In this document: positions 12,602 through 24,058 of the stretch, one piece after another
Numbering within the stretch: position 1 is the first letter of the stretch
How the letters are laid out: each line of letters opens with the position of its first letter
Source: Pascua guehoae
Taxonomy: Eukaryota > Basidiomycota > Tremellomycetes > Trichosporonales > Trichosporonaceae
Direction: 5' to 3'
Assembly: GCA_001600415.1 (NCBI GenBank)
Contig: BCJX01000013.1
Coordinates: 249,840-313,839, forward strand
Length of the DNA stretch: 64,000 nucleotides
Program-made: the position numbers and the translations under genes
Notes under the pieces: model-generated
The model's input: only the letters and a program-made list of their open reading frames with translations
What the model was told of the DNA's origin: nothing
Databases searched by the model: none

Positions 12602-15009
12602 CTACTTCTTGAGCTTTTCGGCAACGTAGCGGTCCCAGCCAATCTCTGCGAGGACGTCTGCCTTGTTGAGGACCTCCTCCTCGAGGTCGCGCGCGTACTG
12701 TTCGGTGTCTGCCTGGAAGGCCGGGACGGACGTGCCGAGGATACGGATGGCGAGGAGTGCGGCATTTGTAGAGTTGTTGATGCCGACGGTGGCGACGGGG
12801 ATGCCGCGTGGCATCTGGATGATCGAGTAGAGCGAGTCTACGCCGTCGAGGACGGACGCCTTGACGGGCACGCCAATGACGGGGACACTAGTCTCGCTCG
12901 CGACCATGCCTGGGAGGTGGGCGGCGCCGCCCGCGCCGGCGATAATGGCACGGAGGCCGCGGCTGGCGGCCGAGCGCGCATAGCGGACCATGAGGTCGGG
13001 CGTGCGGTGTGCGCTGGTAATGGTGAGCTCGTAGGGGATGCCAAACTTGTCGAGAATCTTGGTCGCCGGGAGCATGGTGGGGAGGTCCGAGTCGGACCCC
13101 ATGATAATGCCCACGAGGGGCTGGCCGTGGCTCCTCCCCTCCTCTGGGGCGGCAGCGACCGCGTCGATGAATGCCGCATCCAGGTCGGGCTGCTGGGACA
13201 GCAACGTGCGCACGCTGTCGCGCACCGCCGCGTCCGACCCGCCCGTCACGGTGATATGGCCCATTTTGCGCGCCGCGCGCGACTCGGCCTTGCCGTACAG
13301 GTGCACCGTGGCGCCCGCGACGGACAGGGCCGCATCGCACATGTCCTCGACGGGACCCATGTCGCCCGACACGCCCAGGACGTTGACCATGGCCGCGGAC
13401 GGGACGCGCAGCGACGTGTCGCCCAGCGGAAGGCTGAGGATGGCACGCAGGTGGTTTTCAAACTGCGACGTGTGGCATGCTTCGATTGTGTGGTGGCCCG
13501 AGTTGTGCGGGCGGGGCGCAATCTCGTTGACGAGGAGGGAGCCTGGGGTTAGTATGGGATTGTATGGGATTGTAGGAGGGTGCAGTCGGTTAGGGCCGTT
13601 GAGTCAAGGACACGGCTGTATCGAGGACGTTGCTGGCTCTGATGTGTTTGCGAGAGCCGCACGCTCGACGCTAGCCGGCTCCAACCAGCGCAGGCTCGAG
13701 GACAGCGGCGCTCATTGACCCACTCGGGCACACTCATGGTTTGAGGGCACGGCAGGTGAATAACATGGCTGGACCGCGGGCGTTGCTGGTTCGGGAGACA
13801 TGCCTCCACACTTTGACCAGATTGCCGGCAAGGTTTCCAAACCAACTCCACTCCTCTGTGCCCGCATCTCAGCTGCCCCCGACGCTAGTGTCCGAGTCCC
13901 ACAGCCTCGATTGCACAATCCATGGCCCGAACACACCGCCGGCTGCGGACCCGCGCGTCTGCAGCCTCTGAGCTCCAACTCCAGTCTGGTTCCCCCCCCC
14001 CCCCCCCGGCATCTCCAGCCTGAACCACCCAAACTCCCGTCGCACTCACCATCGTCGAGGAGGAACATTTCGACACCAAAGATACCCGCGCCATCGAGGG
14101 TGGCGACGGCTGCCTCGGCGAGGTTGCGTGCGCGGGTATTGATACCGTCTGTGCCGGGTCCATTTGCGCGGAGGGGCGCGAGGCAGACGCGGAGGATCGA
14201 GTCGCGGTGGATGGTCTCCACGGCGTCGTACGACCTGACCTCGCCGAGCTTGTTGCGGACGACCATGACTGCGATTTCTTTAACAAACGGCGCCCATCCC
14301 TCGGCATACAGGGGCCTGTCGCCGAGGACGTCGAGGGCGGCCTTGATATCCTTGTCCTGGGTAGTCTTGAGCGGGGCGTTGCCGCGCCCGTCGTACGCGA
14401 GCGTGCGCGCCTTGAGCATGAGCGGGAGTCCCAGGCCGGCAGCAAGCGCCTCGACATCCCGCTGGTCCGGGTGGGCCGGGAGGGCGGCAAACGGCGCCGT
14501 CGGGATCCCGCGCGACCGCAGGTGCTCGTGCTGGAGGTACTTGTCCTGGATGAGGCGGATCGTCGCCGGCGACGGCTGCACGTCGCACAGCCCCTCGGCC
14601 ACGACGGCCTCGAGCACGTCGGCGTTCACATGCTCAATCTCCACCGTCAGCACGTCGCACTTGGACGCCAGGTCGCGGATGTGCGCCTCGGACGTAAACG
14701 GCCCGTCGAGGTGGGCGTCGCCGTCGGGCGCGAGCAGCGTCTGCTTGGCGGGCGTGTATCCGCCCTTGTCGAGGATCAGGAGCGGGATACCCATCAGCGC
14801 AGCGGGGTGCGTCAGCATGCGGCCCAGCTGGCCGCCGCCTGGAGTGTCAGAACCGTTTTCATGGACACCGCAGTGGCCACGGTAGTGGCCACGGCCAAAA
14901 CAGCTTGCCCAGCTCATGCCCAGCCCAGCCCAGCTCTGGCACACACCACACACCCCACCACCACAACACCGCACGCACCGAGGATGCCGACCGTCTTCTT
15001 GGGGGCCAT
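12602..15009 (-). CDS. ADE2: Phosphoribosylaminoimidazole carboxylase (bifunctional PurK-PurE)
   Basis: Exons are 15009-14979, 14838-14050 and 13542-12602, giving 586 residues, typical of fungal ADE2. Splicing intron 1 rebuilds the start [18 protein letters not shown], the PurK nucleotide-binding loop. An ATP-grasp module follows, with [15 protein letters not shown] and [14 protein letters not shown]. Intron 2 splits [21 protein letters not shown], a conserved ATP-grasp motif. The PurE domain starts near residue 418 with [13 protein letters not shown], followed by [13 protein letters not shown] and [12 protein letters not shown]. The enzyme converts AIR to CAIR in purine synthesis; loss usually gives red colonies (family knowledge). 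Intron 2 is 507 nt and contains a 16-base G-run on the coding strand. The start is 249 bp from the divergent NDUFAF3-type gene. Confidence 0.96.
13992..14007. repeat. C16 homopolymer in ADE2 intron 2
   Basis: Sixteen consecutive C on the plus strand lie 42 bases downstream of the ADE2 intron 2 donor (donor at 14049-14048). Length may be uncertain because such runs are prone to sequencing error. Confidence 0.8.
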
Positions 15010-15258
15010 GGTTTGCGGGCTAGAGCAGGTAGATACAACTTGTACACAAATGTGGTCCCCCACTATCGACTCGTCACCCGTCGTACCCTTTGCGACTGCC
15101 CACTGGCCAACCCTCAACTTTTGAAAGTCAAGTCGGGTTATCGTCCACGTGGATTTGCTCCCGCGATGCCCTGATGACATCTTTGGCAGCGTCCCATCTG
15201 CTCGAGAGCAATAACGACGTGAACAACTGTCAGACCACCAAGCTCACACTCCGCCACG

Positions 15259-16345
15259 ATGCTCCGCCACGCCCTCCGCCCCGCACTCCGCAGACCCACC
15301 CTCGCCGTCCCCCTCCCCCTCGCCGCCGCCCTCCCACTCGCCGCCCGCGCGCTGCACGCCACCCCCGCCGCCCACTCACTGACCAACCTCTTCGAAGCCG
15401 GCGACAACCCGCCCCTGAGCGTGGCCAAGCTCACGCCCCGCGGCTTCATCCTCTCGGACGGCCTCGTCATCCCCGGCGGATGTATCTTTGCCGAGGGGCG
15501 TGTTTTCCTCTGGGACGTCGACCCGCCACGGGGCGACGGGGCGCAGGGGCTCGATGTCGCGTGGGAGGGGTGGGGGGTGGAGCGGTTTAGGGTGTTTGAG
15601 CGGTTGGTGCCGAGGCCTGGTGAGTGGGTTCGGGGTGGGGGGCGGGGGCGGGGCTTGGGTTTGGGGGCGGGGGTTGGGTTAGAAAGAGGGGGGGNGGGGG
15701 TAGGGTGGAGGAGAGTACGAGGATAGGGCTGGCTGCAGGGTGGAAAGGCGCGGGGTGGAGGATGGAAGCTGCAAGGGTATGGTTGAAGAGCAGAGACACG
15801 GCAGGTTACGCCTGTGTTGGTGGTCGCGTGTGGCAAGGGACGCACTGCAACGTCATATTGGCTGTGTGGTGGCCGACAGGGCGATTTGTGTATGGAAATG
15901 TCGCATCTGCGCAGCCTGTCTCTGCCCCAGTCTGTCTCTGCCCCAGTCTGTCTCTCCACGGCAGCCTGTCCCTCCCCCAGTCTACTCCTCCATCGCACAC
16001 CTCGTCTCGCCCAACAGCTAGCCCCACCCACCCACTCACCCTTTCACCGTCGACACTCGCCGGCACGACCCACTGACACACAGAAATGCTCATCCTCGGC
16101 ACGGGCCAGCGCGTCCTCCCCGTCCCCAGGGCGATCCGGGACTATCTCTCCGGCCTCGGCATCCAGCTCGACGTCATGGACTCTGTGGGTACTCTACTGC
16201 AGCAGCCCGTGGATGTAGACCAGCTGACACGGCACAGCGCAACGCGGCGTCGACGTACAACATGCTCTTTGAAGAGGGACGGACGATCAGCGCCGCGCTG
16301 TGTCCCCTCAAACCTATCGATATGCGCGATGGGAGCGCGAGGTAG
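15259..16345 (+). CDS. NDUFAF3-type mitochondrial complex I assembly factor (Mth938-like)
   Basis: Exons 15259-15619, 16084-16184 and 16238-16345 give 189 residues. The N-terminal ~35 residues are rich in Arg, Leu and Ala and look like a mitochondrial presequence. The fold includes LTPRGFILSDGLVIPGG, EMLILGTGQRVLPVP and the diagnostic C-terminal RNAASTYNMLFEEGR. This matches the NDUFAF3 / DUF498 family, whose human member helps assemble the Q module of complex I. Intron 1 is 464 nt, with G-runs and an undetermined base at 15695; intron 2 is 53 nt. The gene shares a 249-bp divergent promoter region with ADE2. A GPI-like or secreted role is not suggested. Confidence 0.88.
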
Positions 16346-17440
16346 CGCGAGTAGGAGAAGCGTAGTGGTGGAAGAGGCAAGGGATGGAGGAGGGGAGGGT
16401 CGAGATAGCATTCGGCAATGTACATCTACTGCACTGTTCATTACGGGCCCGGGGGTGCGGCTGGAGGACCAAATTTGCACTTGTCTTGGACGGACGAGGA
16501 CTTGAACTTGTTGTGGACTGACGAGGACTCTGACCACGATAGGAAGAGCTGGAAAGAGACTCACGATGAGAGAGAGCTGAAATAAATACATGACTCTGTA
16601 GGGTGGTGTGCCTACCGTGCAATAAGTGGCATAGCGGCACCACTGTGATCACCTGTTTGTGCTCCTTCGTTCTCTTGCATGATACAATGGATCACACTGC
16701 GCTTGCGTCCTGAAATCTACGTTCTGGCGCGAAAATGCATCTCTTGGAATCGGGATTATCCTCATTTACAATTATGGAGACCCGTCGCGATACCCTTGCC
16801 AGCCTGATCTCTTCTTCGTCATCGCTTTACACTACTCTCTTGGGATTCAGAAAACAGCGCTTTAAACGTCTCGAGCTGTTGCTCTCTTTAACGTAGTACC
16901 CCACTTTTGTAAGTTTCGACTCGTCTGACTGCTAGCACGCCGTCAAGCTAAATCACCCCCTGCCAACTCCTCGCCAGGGCCATGCCATTGTGTGTATATA
17001 CAGGCCGATATTTATCGTTTATCTCTGGAATTATATACCTTTGAGCACGACGTCTCTTCTGGCATTTCATTGATTTGCCGCATCGCACACAGGCAGCCCA
17101 CACGAGCGACCAGGACAATGCCGGAGGACGAATGCCCGCCGCTTTAAAAGCCCCGCTTGGCTCTGACCGATAAGCAGTTGGGCCTCGTCATGGATTGTTG
17201 GGATGGTTGTGGGCCAAATACTAGGATCGGCTGGGCGCCGGGGCATATGGACGAGTCTGCTTGTCTGCTTGCGCCTCGAGCACGCTTGCGGCTCAAGCGT
17301 TGGTGAAATCGTCTGTCCGGCGTGGCTCGGGTAGCCTAGACGCACGCAGATACTTCCATCGCTGCACCACCCGGCCAAAAATACGCACCCTCTGTTGGCG
17401 AATCAAAAGGTAAAGGTCCCCGGAAGGACAGTGCTGCTCT
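16346..17440. other. Spacer between NDUFAF3-like gene and tRNA-Gly
   Basis: No gene is supported in these 1.1 kb. Around 16490-16535 there is an imperfect direct repeat of GGACKGACGAGGACT. The rest is less GC-rich than the genes, with stops in every frame. Confidence 0.5.
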
Positions 17441-17510
17441 ACATCGTAGGAGAGTCGAACTCCTGCCGCTACTATGGCAAAGTAGCATGATACCGTTTCA
17501 CCAACGATGT
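17441..17510 (-). tRNA. tRNA-Gly (GCC)
   Basis: Read on the minus strand, the 7-bp acceptor stem is ACATCGT paired with ACGATGT. The D arm contains GGTGAAACGG. The anticodon stem CTACT/AGTAG closes a TTGCCAT loop with anticodon GCC, and the T arm is AGGAG-TTCGACT-CTCCT. A and B boxes are intact and no intron is present. A TTTT tract about 30 bases beyond the 3' end could be the Pol III terminator. Confidence 0.93.
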
Positions 17511-20500
17511 TTCGATGACGAGGAGGTCAGGAAACATCCCAGGTCGGGCGTGGATAGGATCACGACCACCATGATGGTGATGAGGGCGATGATGATGAGG
17601 GTGATGATGATGTTGAAGAGATAAGGCGGCGGGGGAGACCAAGTACGACGCCCAACGCCAAGATGCAGCACATGTTGACGAGACAGTCGACGATTGCTCC
17701 TTGCGCAGGTGGCAGTGGCAGCCAACATTGACGTGGCCCTGGTTGACACACACCAGGACAGTTCGTCCTCCACGCCGACGTACCAGGTTGATGAAAGGTA
17801 CGCCATGACCTTTAGTGACAATTGCTGTCCACTGGTCATTCCATACACAACTACCTGCAGACTGCTCACCGTACCCATCCACCCTCCCCCGGCCTCTATC
17901 CGCCGATTGCCGCGCACAGACAGGCACAGCGTATACCCAAACCACCTAAACTCCTTGGACGGAACCACGCAGGACAACGTTTCGCCACCATTCCAGTGGT
18001 TGATATTCTGATCACTGCGGGTCATTACCCACGTCGGGCCCGGTGGGAAGTGGGCACGCCCGATCAATGCGGGCAGGCCTTGGGCTTCGTGATAAACGGG
18101 GAAGGGTTCAGTGGGTGTTGACGCACAGTTGGCCAGCGAGCAGTACCAGCGCTAGGCCGATGGGGCAACTCGGCGCCGCGTGACGGGGACGTGATATCTT
18201 GCCTGTCGTGTTCGTGTGTTCATTCCTCCCTGGTTAAGATGAGCCGCCGCGCACCGCGGCGGGTACCGCCCCGGCTGTGTGGACCAGGTCTTCTCGTGTC
18301 AGCCGCGGCAGGCCCCAGTTTGTCACGTATGGGCCGCTTCGAGTGCGTACACGGTGTTGCGCATCGACGCTCCTGTTGATTTAATGGGACAAGTCACACT
18401 TGCCACGGAGTGACGTTCGGTCCTGCGACGGCGGAACGGCTTCCTAATGCACCTGCAGCTCCGCACGGGCCGCGCGCTCATCGTCGCCAAGACATGTGCG
18501 TGTCAAGGAGAGTAAATTAAGCAATTCTGCGCCGAGCACAGTGGTTTCCAGATACACCTGCAGCGCCGCACGGCTGTCGCCAAGACATGTGGGTGTCAAT
18601 TTCGAGAAGTGTCAGCAATTATGTGGTGAGCACAGTCCCGGAGTAAGCATGGCGGCACATGGGTACGGGGGGTTTGGTTCTTATCAGACGGGCGGCTTTA
18701 ACTGTTCCGCGAGAAACCCGCGGCTGTGTCGCTGGAGCGTCATGGTAAGCCAAATCAGCAAGCGCGCATCCGAGGAATGTATGTACCGTTCAACTGTACT
18801 GAACTATGTACAAGACGGCTGGGGACATGGGAAAGTGTTGTCAGGATGCGGATCAATGGTGCGGAGTGTGGAGAGTTGGATCGTTGCAATCGCTTCTTGG
18901 CCGCAACGCTACATCATCAAGTGCATTGGAAATCTCCCACACCTGGGTTGGTCGGTGTGCCTGTGGGGCGGCACGTGAACAGCCAGAGGCACCTGCACGC
19001 GAGATTGCAAGTGTCATACGCACGCACGTCAAGCACGTTTCCGGCGGCGGTAGCCCGATCTCGTCGCCGTTGATTGCCGCCGCCGTGCCTGAAAACGGGC
19101 TTCGGCGAAACCGTACAAACAAAGGCCAAGAGTATGCGCCACGCTGGGGACGGCTCGACGAGCGGTGATGAGGACAAGCACATCGGTAACTGCAGGAACG
19201 ACGAGGCTACGGCTATCTAAATCCACATGTCATGTCGCCAAGAAGGATGGATTGCCCCAACTGTTTCGCGTGTTATCAGCACAGTCAGCATGGACAAGGT
19301 TGGTCGAGTACACTAGCAAGCTTGGCTGCACGTTGGGCAGCTTCTAGGACGCACTCGTACTTGGGCGCCACTGCCGTTTGGACGCTGATTGTGGCTCGGT
19401 AAGAGCTGCAATTTGAACACCGAGCTGGCCGCGGAGTGATAATGGTGCGCTTCGGCGGGACATCAAACCGATAACGCGTCAACATCAATCCGAGACAATC
19501 CAACCCCCGCCCAACACGGCCCGAGGTGGAGCGATCGCGGAGGTGGAGGCCCCACCTGGTCTCACCTTGTCTCACCTGGTCCCACCTGGCGCGGCCTCCA
19601 CTTTACAGTCGATGTGGCGGGGACCTGGGGTGGGGAAGTGGTTTCGCTTGGCATACGCAGTGCCGACCTTTTTCCAGTCACAAGGACACTTCTTGGCCAA
19701 TCACGAGTGATAAAGAACTGCCCTGCATCGAATCCAAGGTCGCATGCATGTTGGATGCCGTCATTGTTCGCCGCGGCCGGGCGGTGGTGCAGGTCACATT
19801 ATCGAAGGCGCGATCCGGTGGCCGGCAGCTGTTCGGTAGTCGTTTGGCAGCTGGTTGGCTTGGCGGCCCAGCCCTCTCAGCCCTCGGCGTCCTTGGGCGT
19901 GCTAATTTCTGCAATTCTGCAATCCCTGCAGTTCAACCGGCGGCCCCGCAACAGCGGCGCTCTGGGGGAGGGCTACCCTGGGGGGCCTGGGGGGGCCATA
20001 GCCGTGTTCTAGCCGCCAGCAACCGGGCATTGTCCAGACTAGTCCTAGTTGTGATTGGGTTTCCCCGCGTTTGCCTCTAGTTGCCGCACTGTGCCGTGCG
20101 ATGCCCCATATGCCCCACGGTCCGTGTCCCTGGTGCCTTGCCTGCAGCCACCAACAAGGTCGTTGCGGCCACGGTTCTGGTGGAGCCCGTCCATGTGCCA
20201 AACTCGGATGTCATTGCCACCACCGTGTTGAGAAGGCGAGAGGACCGTCATCGGTGATGGGGTGAAAAGCCGGTGTACACCCGGCCGGCGTCGTGCGATG
20301 GAGGAAAAACACGGGCCGAGGCAAACATAAATACTGGCGAGGACGAGCGCACTCCCCGTCATTGTATCTGGACACGCACCCTCGACGCCAGCTCGACCTC
20401 GTAACAGTTACGCGACCGACACAACGGTGAACAACCACCGACCGCCACTGCTGCCCACCTTTATCCCCCCTCTCTTTCTCCCAGACAATCCTTCAGCACC

Positions 20501-20528
20501 CGCCACCACAACCAGCACGAACACCACC
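17511..20528. other. Gene-poor 3-kb spacer
   Basis: No gene is supported. The stretch includes ATG/ATC-rich simple sequence near 17565-17625 and a diverged ~105-bp duplication at about 18447-18642 (listed separately). The last 150 bases are CA-rich and pyrimidine-rich and presumably form the transporter promoter and leader, with an AT-rich element (CATAAATA) near 20325. Confidence 0.5.
18447..18642. repeat. Diverged ~105-bp tandem duplication
   Basis: Two adjacent imperfect copies share CACCTGCAG.KCCGCACGG, CGCCAAGACATGTG.GTGTCAA, a partly conserved GCAATT block and GAGCACAGT. The first copy begins near 18450 and the second near 18555. The copies differ by substitutions and small indels, so the duplication is old. 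No coding potential is apparent. Confidence 0.65.
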
Positions 20529-22305
20529 ATGGGCCTCTTCAGCAAGAAGGACTCGCTCGCGGACGCGCCAATCGCCGACCCCGACGCCAAGCACGACACG
20601 AAACACATCAACGAGGCACCAGCCTACGCCGCGGACGGATGGACCTATGTGCCCGACACGCCAGAGGAGGCAAAGCTCGTCCGCAAGATTGACCTGCACC
20701 TCCTCCCCATCCTCTGGGTCATGTACATTATGAACTATGTGAGTGGGGCCAGGCGCCACGGAACGCCACGAAGCGTCCACCCGGGGTGGAAGAACGTGCC
20801 ACTGACAACCTAGCTCGACCGCACAAACATCGGAAATGCCCGTGTGGGCGGCATGGAGGACGACCTGAATCTCGACGGCTCAAAGTACCAGCTCGTAAGT
20901 CGCCGGGCGTGGAGCGCCTCGGCGCTCGACAGCCACGAATGAATGCAGACGGCTGACATTACCCCACAGGTCCTCTCCATCTTCTTTGTCGGTTACCTCT
21001 TGTGGGAAGTGCCGTCCAACATGATGCTCTCGCGCTCGCGCCCGTCCATGTTCCTGCCCGCCATCATGCTTGCGTGGGGTGGGATGAGTATCGGCGCAAA
21101 GGGCATCCACAACCTCGCCGGCATGGTGGCCTTCCGCTTCGTCCTGGGTCTCGTCGAGGCAGGGTACGTTTACACTTTTGGTGTCTCAAAAAAAAATACC
21201 ACAACCCGTGGCTTGTGCCACAGAGCCCAGGCTGACTCGTGCAGATTTTTCCCCGGTGTCATGCTCCTCATGTCGTGCTGGTACAAGCCCAAGGAGCTCT
21301 CGAAGCGCATTGCCATGTTCTACACTGCGTCGCTCATGGCGGGCGCGTTTGGCGGCCTCCTTGCGGGTGGCATTATCGAGTCCATGGAGGGTATGGCCGG
21401 CACGCGTGGATGGAAGTGGCTCTTTATTATTGTGAGCAGCAAAAAAAAACAATTGTGGCGGTCGCAGCATTATTTCTAACACCCACAGGAGGGTCTGATT
21501 ACTGTTGCTGTTGCGCTCGGCGCGTTTTTCATCCTCCCCGACTACCCGGCCACGACGCGCTGGCTCTCGCCCCAGGAGAAGCGTCTTGCTTCTGCCCGCC
21601 TCCTGTCGGTCCAGCTCGAGGACGGCGACGGCGAGCACGAGCACATGGGCCACTGGGAGGCCTTCAAGCTCGCCTGCAAGGACTTTAAGACCTGGGTCTT
21701 TGCGCTGTGTTACAACCTCCTCAACATGGTCGGCACCATTTCGTACTTTTTCCCCACCCTCATGGTACGTTATACATCGTCTGCGGGTCACACGAATACT
21801 AGAGGCTGACATCTACCAGGGCGCTCTCGGCTACCAGCACCGCGACGTCCAGTTCATGACGGTGCCAATCTACTGCGTCGCGCTCGTCATCTCGGTCGCC
21901 GCCGGTGTCTTTGCCGACAAGACGCGCATGAAGGCCTACACCGTCATTGGCGCCTGCGCCCTCGCCACCGTCTCATTCATCATCGCCGTCAGCGTCCACA
22001 ACGACAAGGTCAAGTACGCATTCATCTGCTTTGGCGGCGCGGGCATCTGGACCGCCGTGCCCCTCTTCCTCTCCTGGATGGTCACCATGTTTGACGGCCG
22101 CGAAAAGCGCGCAGTGTGCATCGCACTCATCAACGGCCTCGGCAACACGGCGTCCATCTACGGCTCCTTCTTCTGGGACAAAAAGGACGCGCCCCGCTAC
22201 ATTACCGGCTTTGCCCTCACGACCGCCTTCTGTGGCGTCGCCATGCTCGTTACCAGCTTTGCAAAGTGGCGGTACGGCGACAAGGGCGTCGAGCGTACCT
22301 CGTAA
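20529..22305 (+). CDS. Major facilitator transporter, allantoate permease (Dal5/ACS) family
   Basis: Six exons give 477 residues: 20529-20738, 20814-20894, 20970-21163, 21245-21431, 21489-21764 and 21820-22305. Every junction is in frame. The N-terminus is cytosolic and charged. The first membrane segment (LLPILWVMYIMNY) leads directly into LDRTNIGNARVGGM, the signature of the anion:cation symporter family. Another family element is the loop FADKTRMKAYTVIGA between later helices; about 12 membrane segments can be traced. Relatives carry allantoate, nicotinate, pantothenate or similar organic anions into the cell with protons; the substrate here cannot be told. No catabolic gene sits beside it. 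Two introns include A-runs (AAAAAAAA) near 21188 and 21441. Confidence 0.9.
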
Positions 22306-22707
22306 GATGGCGCAGAGGGGTAGTTGGGTTATCGGAAGGATCGGTAGCGGTATTCCTAATTGTACAAAAACGGCCAGAGTCGATGCAGTTGTTAGTAGTG
22401 ATCACTGTCTAATTTGCTTTCTTTCATTTCGGCTGCCAAAAGTGGCCTCGTACATCCATGCAAAGCGTACAAGTCGATAAAGGCACCCAGTCCAGTGCTT
22501 TTAAAGCTGTAGTGTCAAAGAACAAGTGGTAGCAAAAGAAGATTTTAGGCAGTGTAATAGCACCACGAAGCCGCACTATCCATACGGTATACCCAAAAGG
22601 TATCCTAAATACCGTCGAGAGGGCATCTCGGCGCATTCGCTTCATGAACATGTCGTGGGGACGCGGCTGAGAGTGTGTACTATTACAGGCAGTAGATATG
22701 CTGAATG

Positions 22708-22849
22708 TACAGTGTATGTCAAAAAGGAACGCGAGAGCCGCAGGGATGCCGTGGCATGCTGCTCCCAGGTGCTGCTAAGATAAGCGTTCGGCAACGCGAG
22801 ACACAACTCACCCTGCGCCCCTCACGTTCCTTTTTTGACATACACTGTA
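22708..22849. mobile_element. Mariner-type MITE with TA target duplication
   Basis: Two terminal inverted repeats begin CAGTGTATGTCAAAAAGG (22710 onward) and are mirrored at 22825-22847. They match over about 22 bases with one extra A in the right arm. Both ends are flanked by TA (22708-22709 and 22848-22849), the target duplication of Tc1/mariner elements, and the CAGT start also fits. The internal ~90 bases carry no open frame, so it is non-autonomous. An autonomous source is not in this window. Confidence 0.8.
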
Positions 22850-23078
22850 ATCTGGGCAGTTCAGTTCTGTTGCCTCACACCGTCTCTCCATCTATTGTAT
22901 AACCTCATCAACCTCAGCAAGACGCCTCCCAACCATGGACACTTGGCCACCCCTCACTACACATCCTCCCCCCTCCCCCCTTCGTCATTCTCTCCGCCGG
23001 CTACACGTCCTTCCTCCGAGCTTGATCTTGCTCAAGACAAACCATGTGAAACCCATGTGGCAAGCCAGTGGCAATATT

Positions 23079-23080
<2 letters not shown>

Positions 23081-23162
<82 letters not shown>
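23081..23162. repeat. (GT)n microsatellite
   Basis: About 40 uninterrupted GT dinucleotides are followed by TTGTGTGG. It lies in an intergenic stretch. The open frames through it are artefacts of the repeat. Confidence 0.97.
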
Positions 23163-23165
<3 letters not shown>

Positions 23166-24058
23166 TGTGGTGGGGGGAGGGGGGAAGGCACGTGATGGGG
23201 CCGGGTTGCCGGGAGTAGACCTGAGAAGAGAGGGGGTGTGTGATAGATGTGCTTTCAAGGGCCCCACCTTTGGAATAATTGATATCCACCTCTACTGTCT
23301 GTGTGAATTTCTCTAGCACCGTGCAAATTCTTTGTCGTTCTCTTTTGCACGGTTCGCTTTCATTCACACAGCATGGGATAGAACTTGTACCGTAGTCACA
23401 GTAAGGAAGCGTTCCACAATATCGAGCCAGACAGAATACTCGAATCAAAGCTGAACGGCGCGACATTTGGGTCGCGGGGTTGGTTCAGGCTTTCAGAGCG
23501 TATTGGGCTCGTCACACATAAGGAGAAGCATTGATAATCACCACGTTCGAGCGTAAACGCCTTGCGTGTTCTGAACCTTGGGACAATGCAGAGCAGCCAT
23601 GACGTCTGGTGGTGAGTATGGCTGCTGGAGCAATATCCTACCGTCGCGTCAACTCTGGTTGGCCCACATCTACCATTCTGCAGCTGGGGAGCCTGCCGTG
23701 TTCGAAAGTACGTCCATCAACCTCACAGGGGCAGATTTGAGAATCGGGTGTGGACGTCAGGAAGGTAACGAAGTTGAATGCTACATGACACGGCGCGTGT
23801 GGTGAGTAAGTATTGCACATGAATCCCCAGTCGACACTGCTCTGATGCACTGCCCCAGTAAAGCCCATCTAATAATGTCCTGCAACATAAAGTCATCTAT
23901 AAGGGAGAAACAACATGGAGAGGCGGTGTGGCGCCTCTAGCATACACTGTATGCCACTTGAATTGGGTGGGGACTGGCCGTAGGGTCAGAGGACGCCATT
24001 GTCCAAGATCCCGGTCTATGAGCGGTTGAAGGGTTAATCACACGTCCCCACTGCCGAT

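Larger units (their letters stand above)
22306..24058. other. Spacer with MITE and GT microsatellite
   Basis: No gene is supported between the transporter and the F-box gene. The stretch contains a small TA-flanked inverted-repeat element (22708-22849) and a long GT run (23081-23162), both listed separately. The remaining sequence is less GC-rich than the genes and broken by stops. Confidence 0.6.

Noticed and set aside
13800..14885. 361-residue plus-strand open frame
   Set aside because: It is antisense to ADE2 exon 2 and intron 2; the minus strand has full family motifs while this frame has none.
23001..23466. Open frames encoding Thr/His or Cys/Val repeats
   Set aside because: They are translations of the GT microsatellite.
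23690..23720. tRNA-like TTCGAAA segment
   Set aside because: The flanking bases do not form a T stem and no A box or acceptor stem is found.
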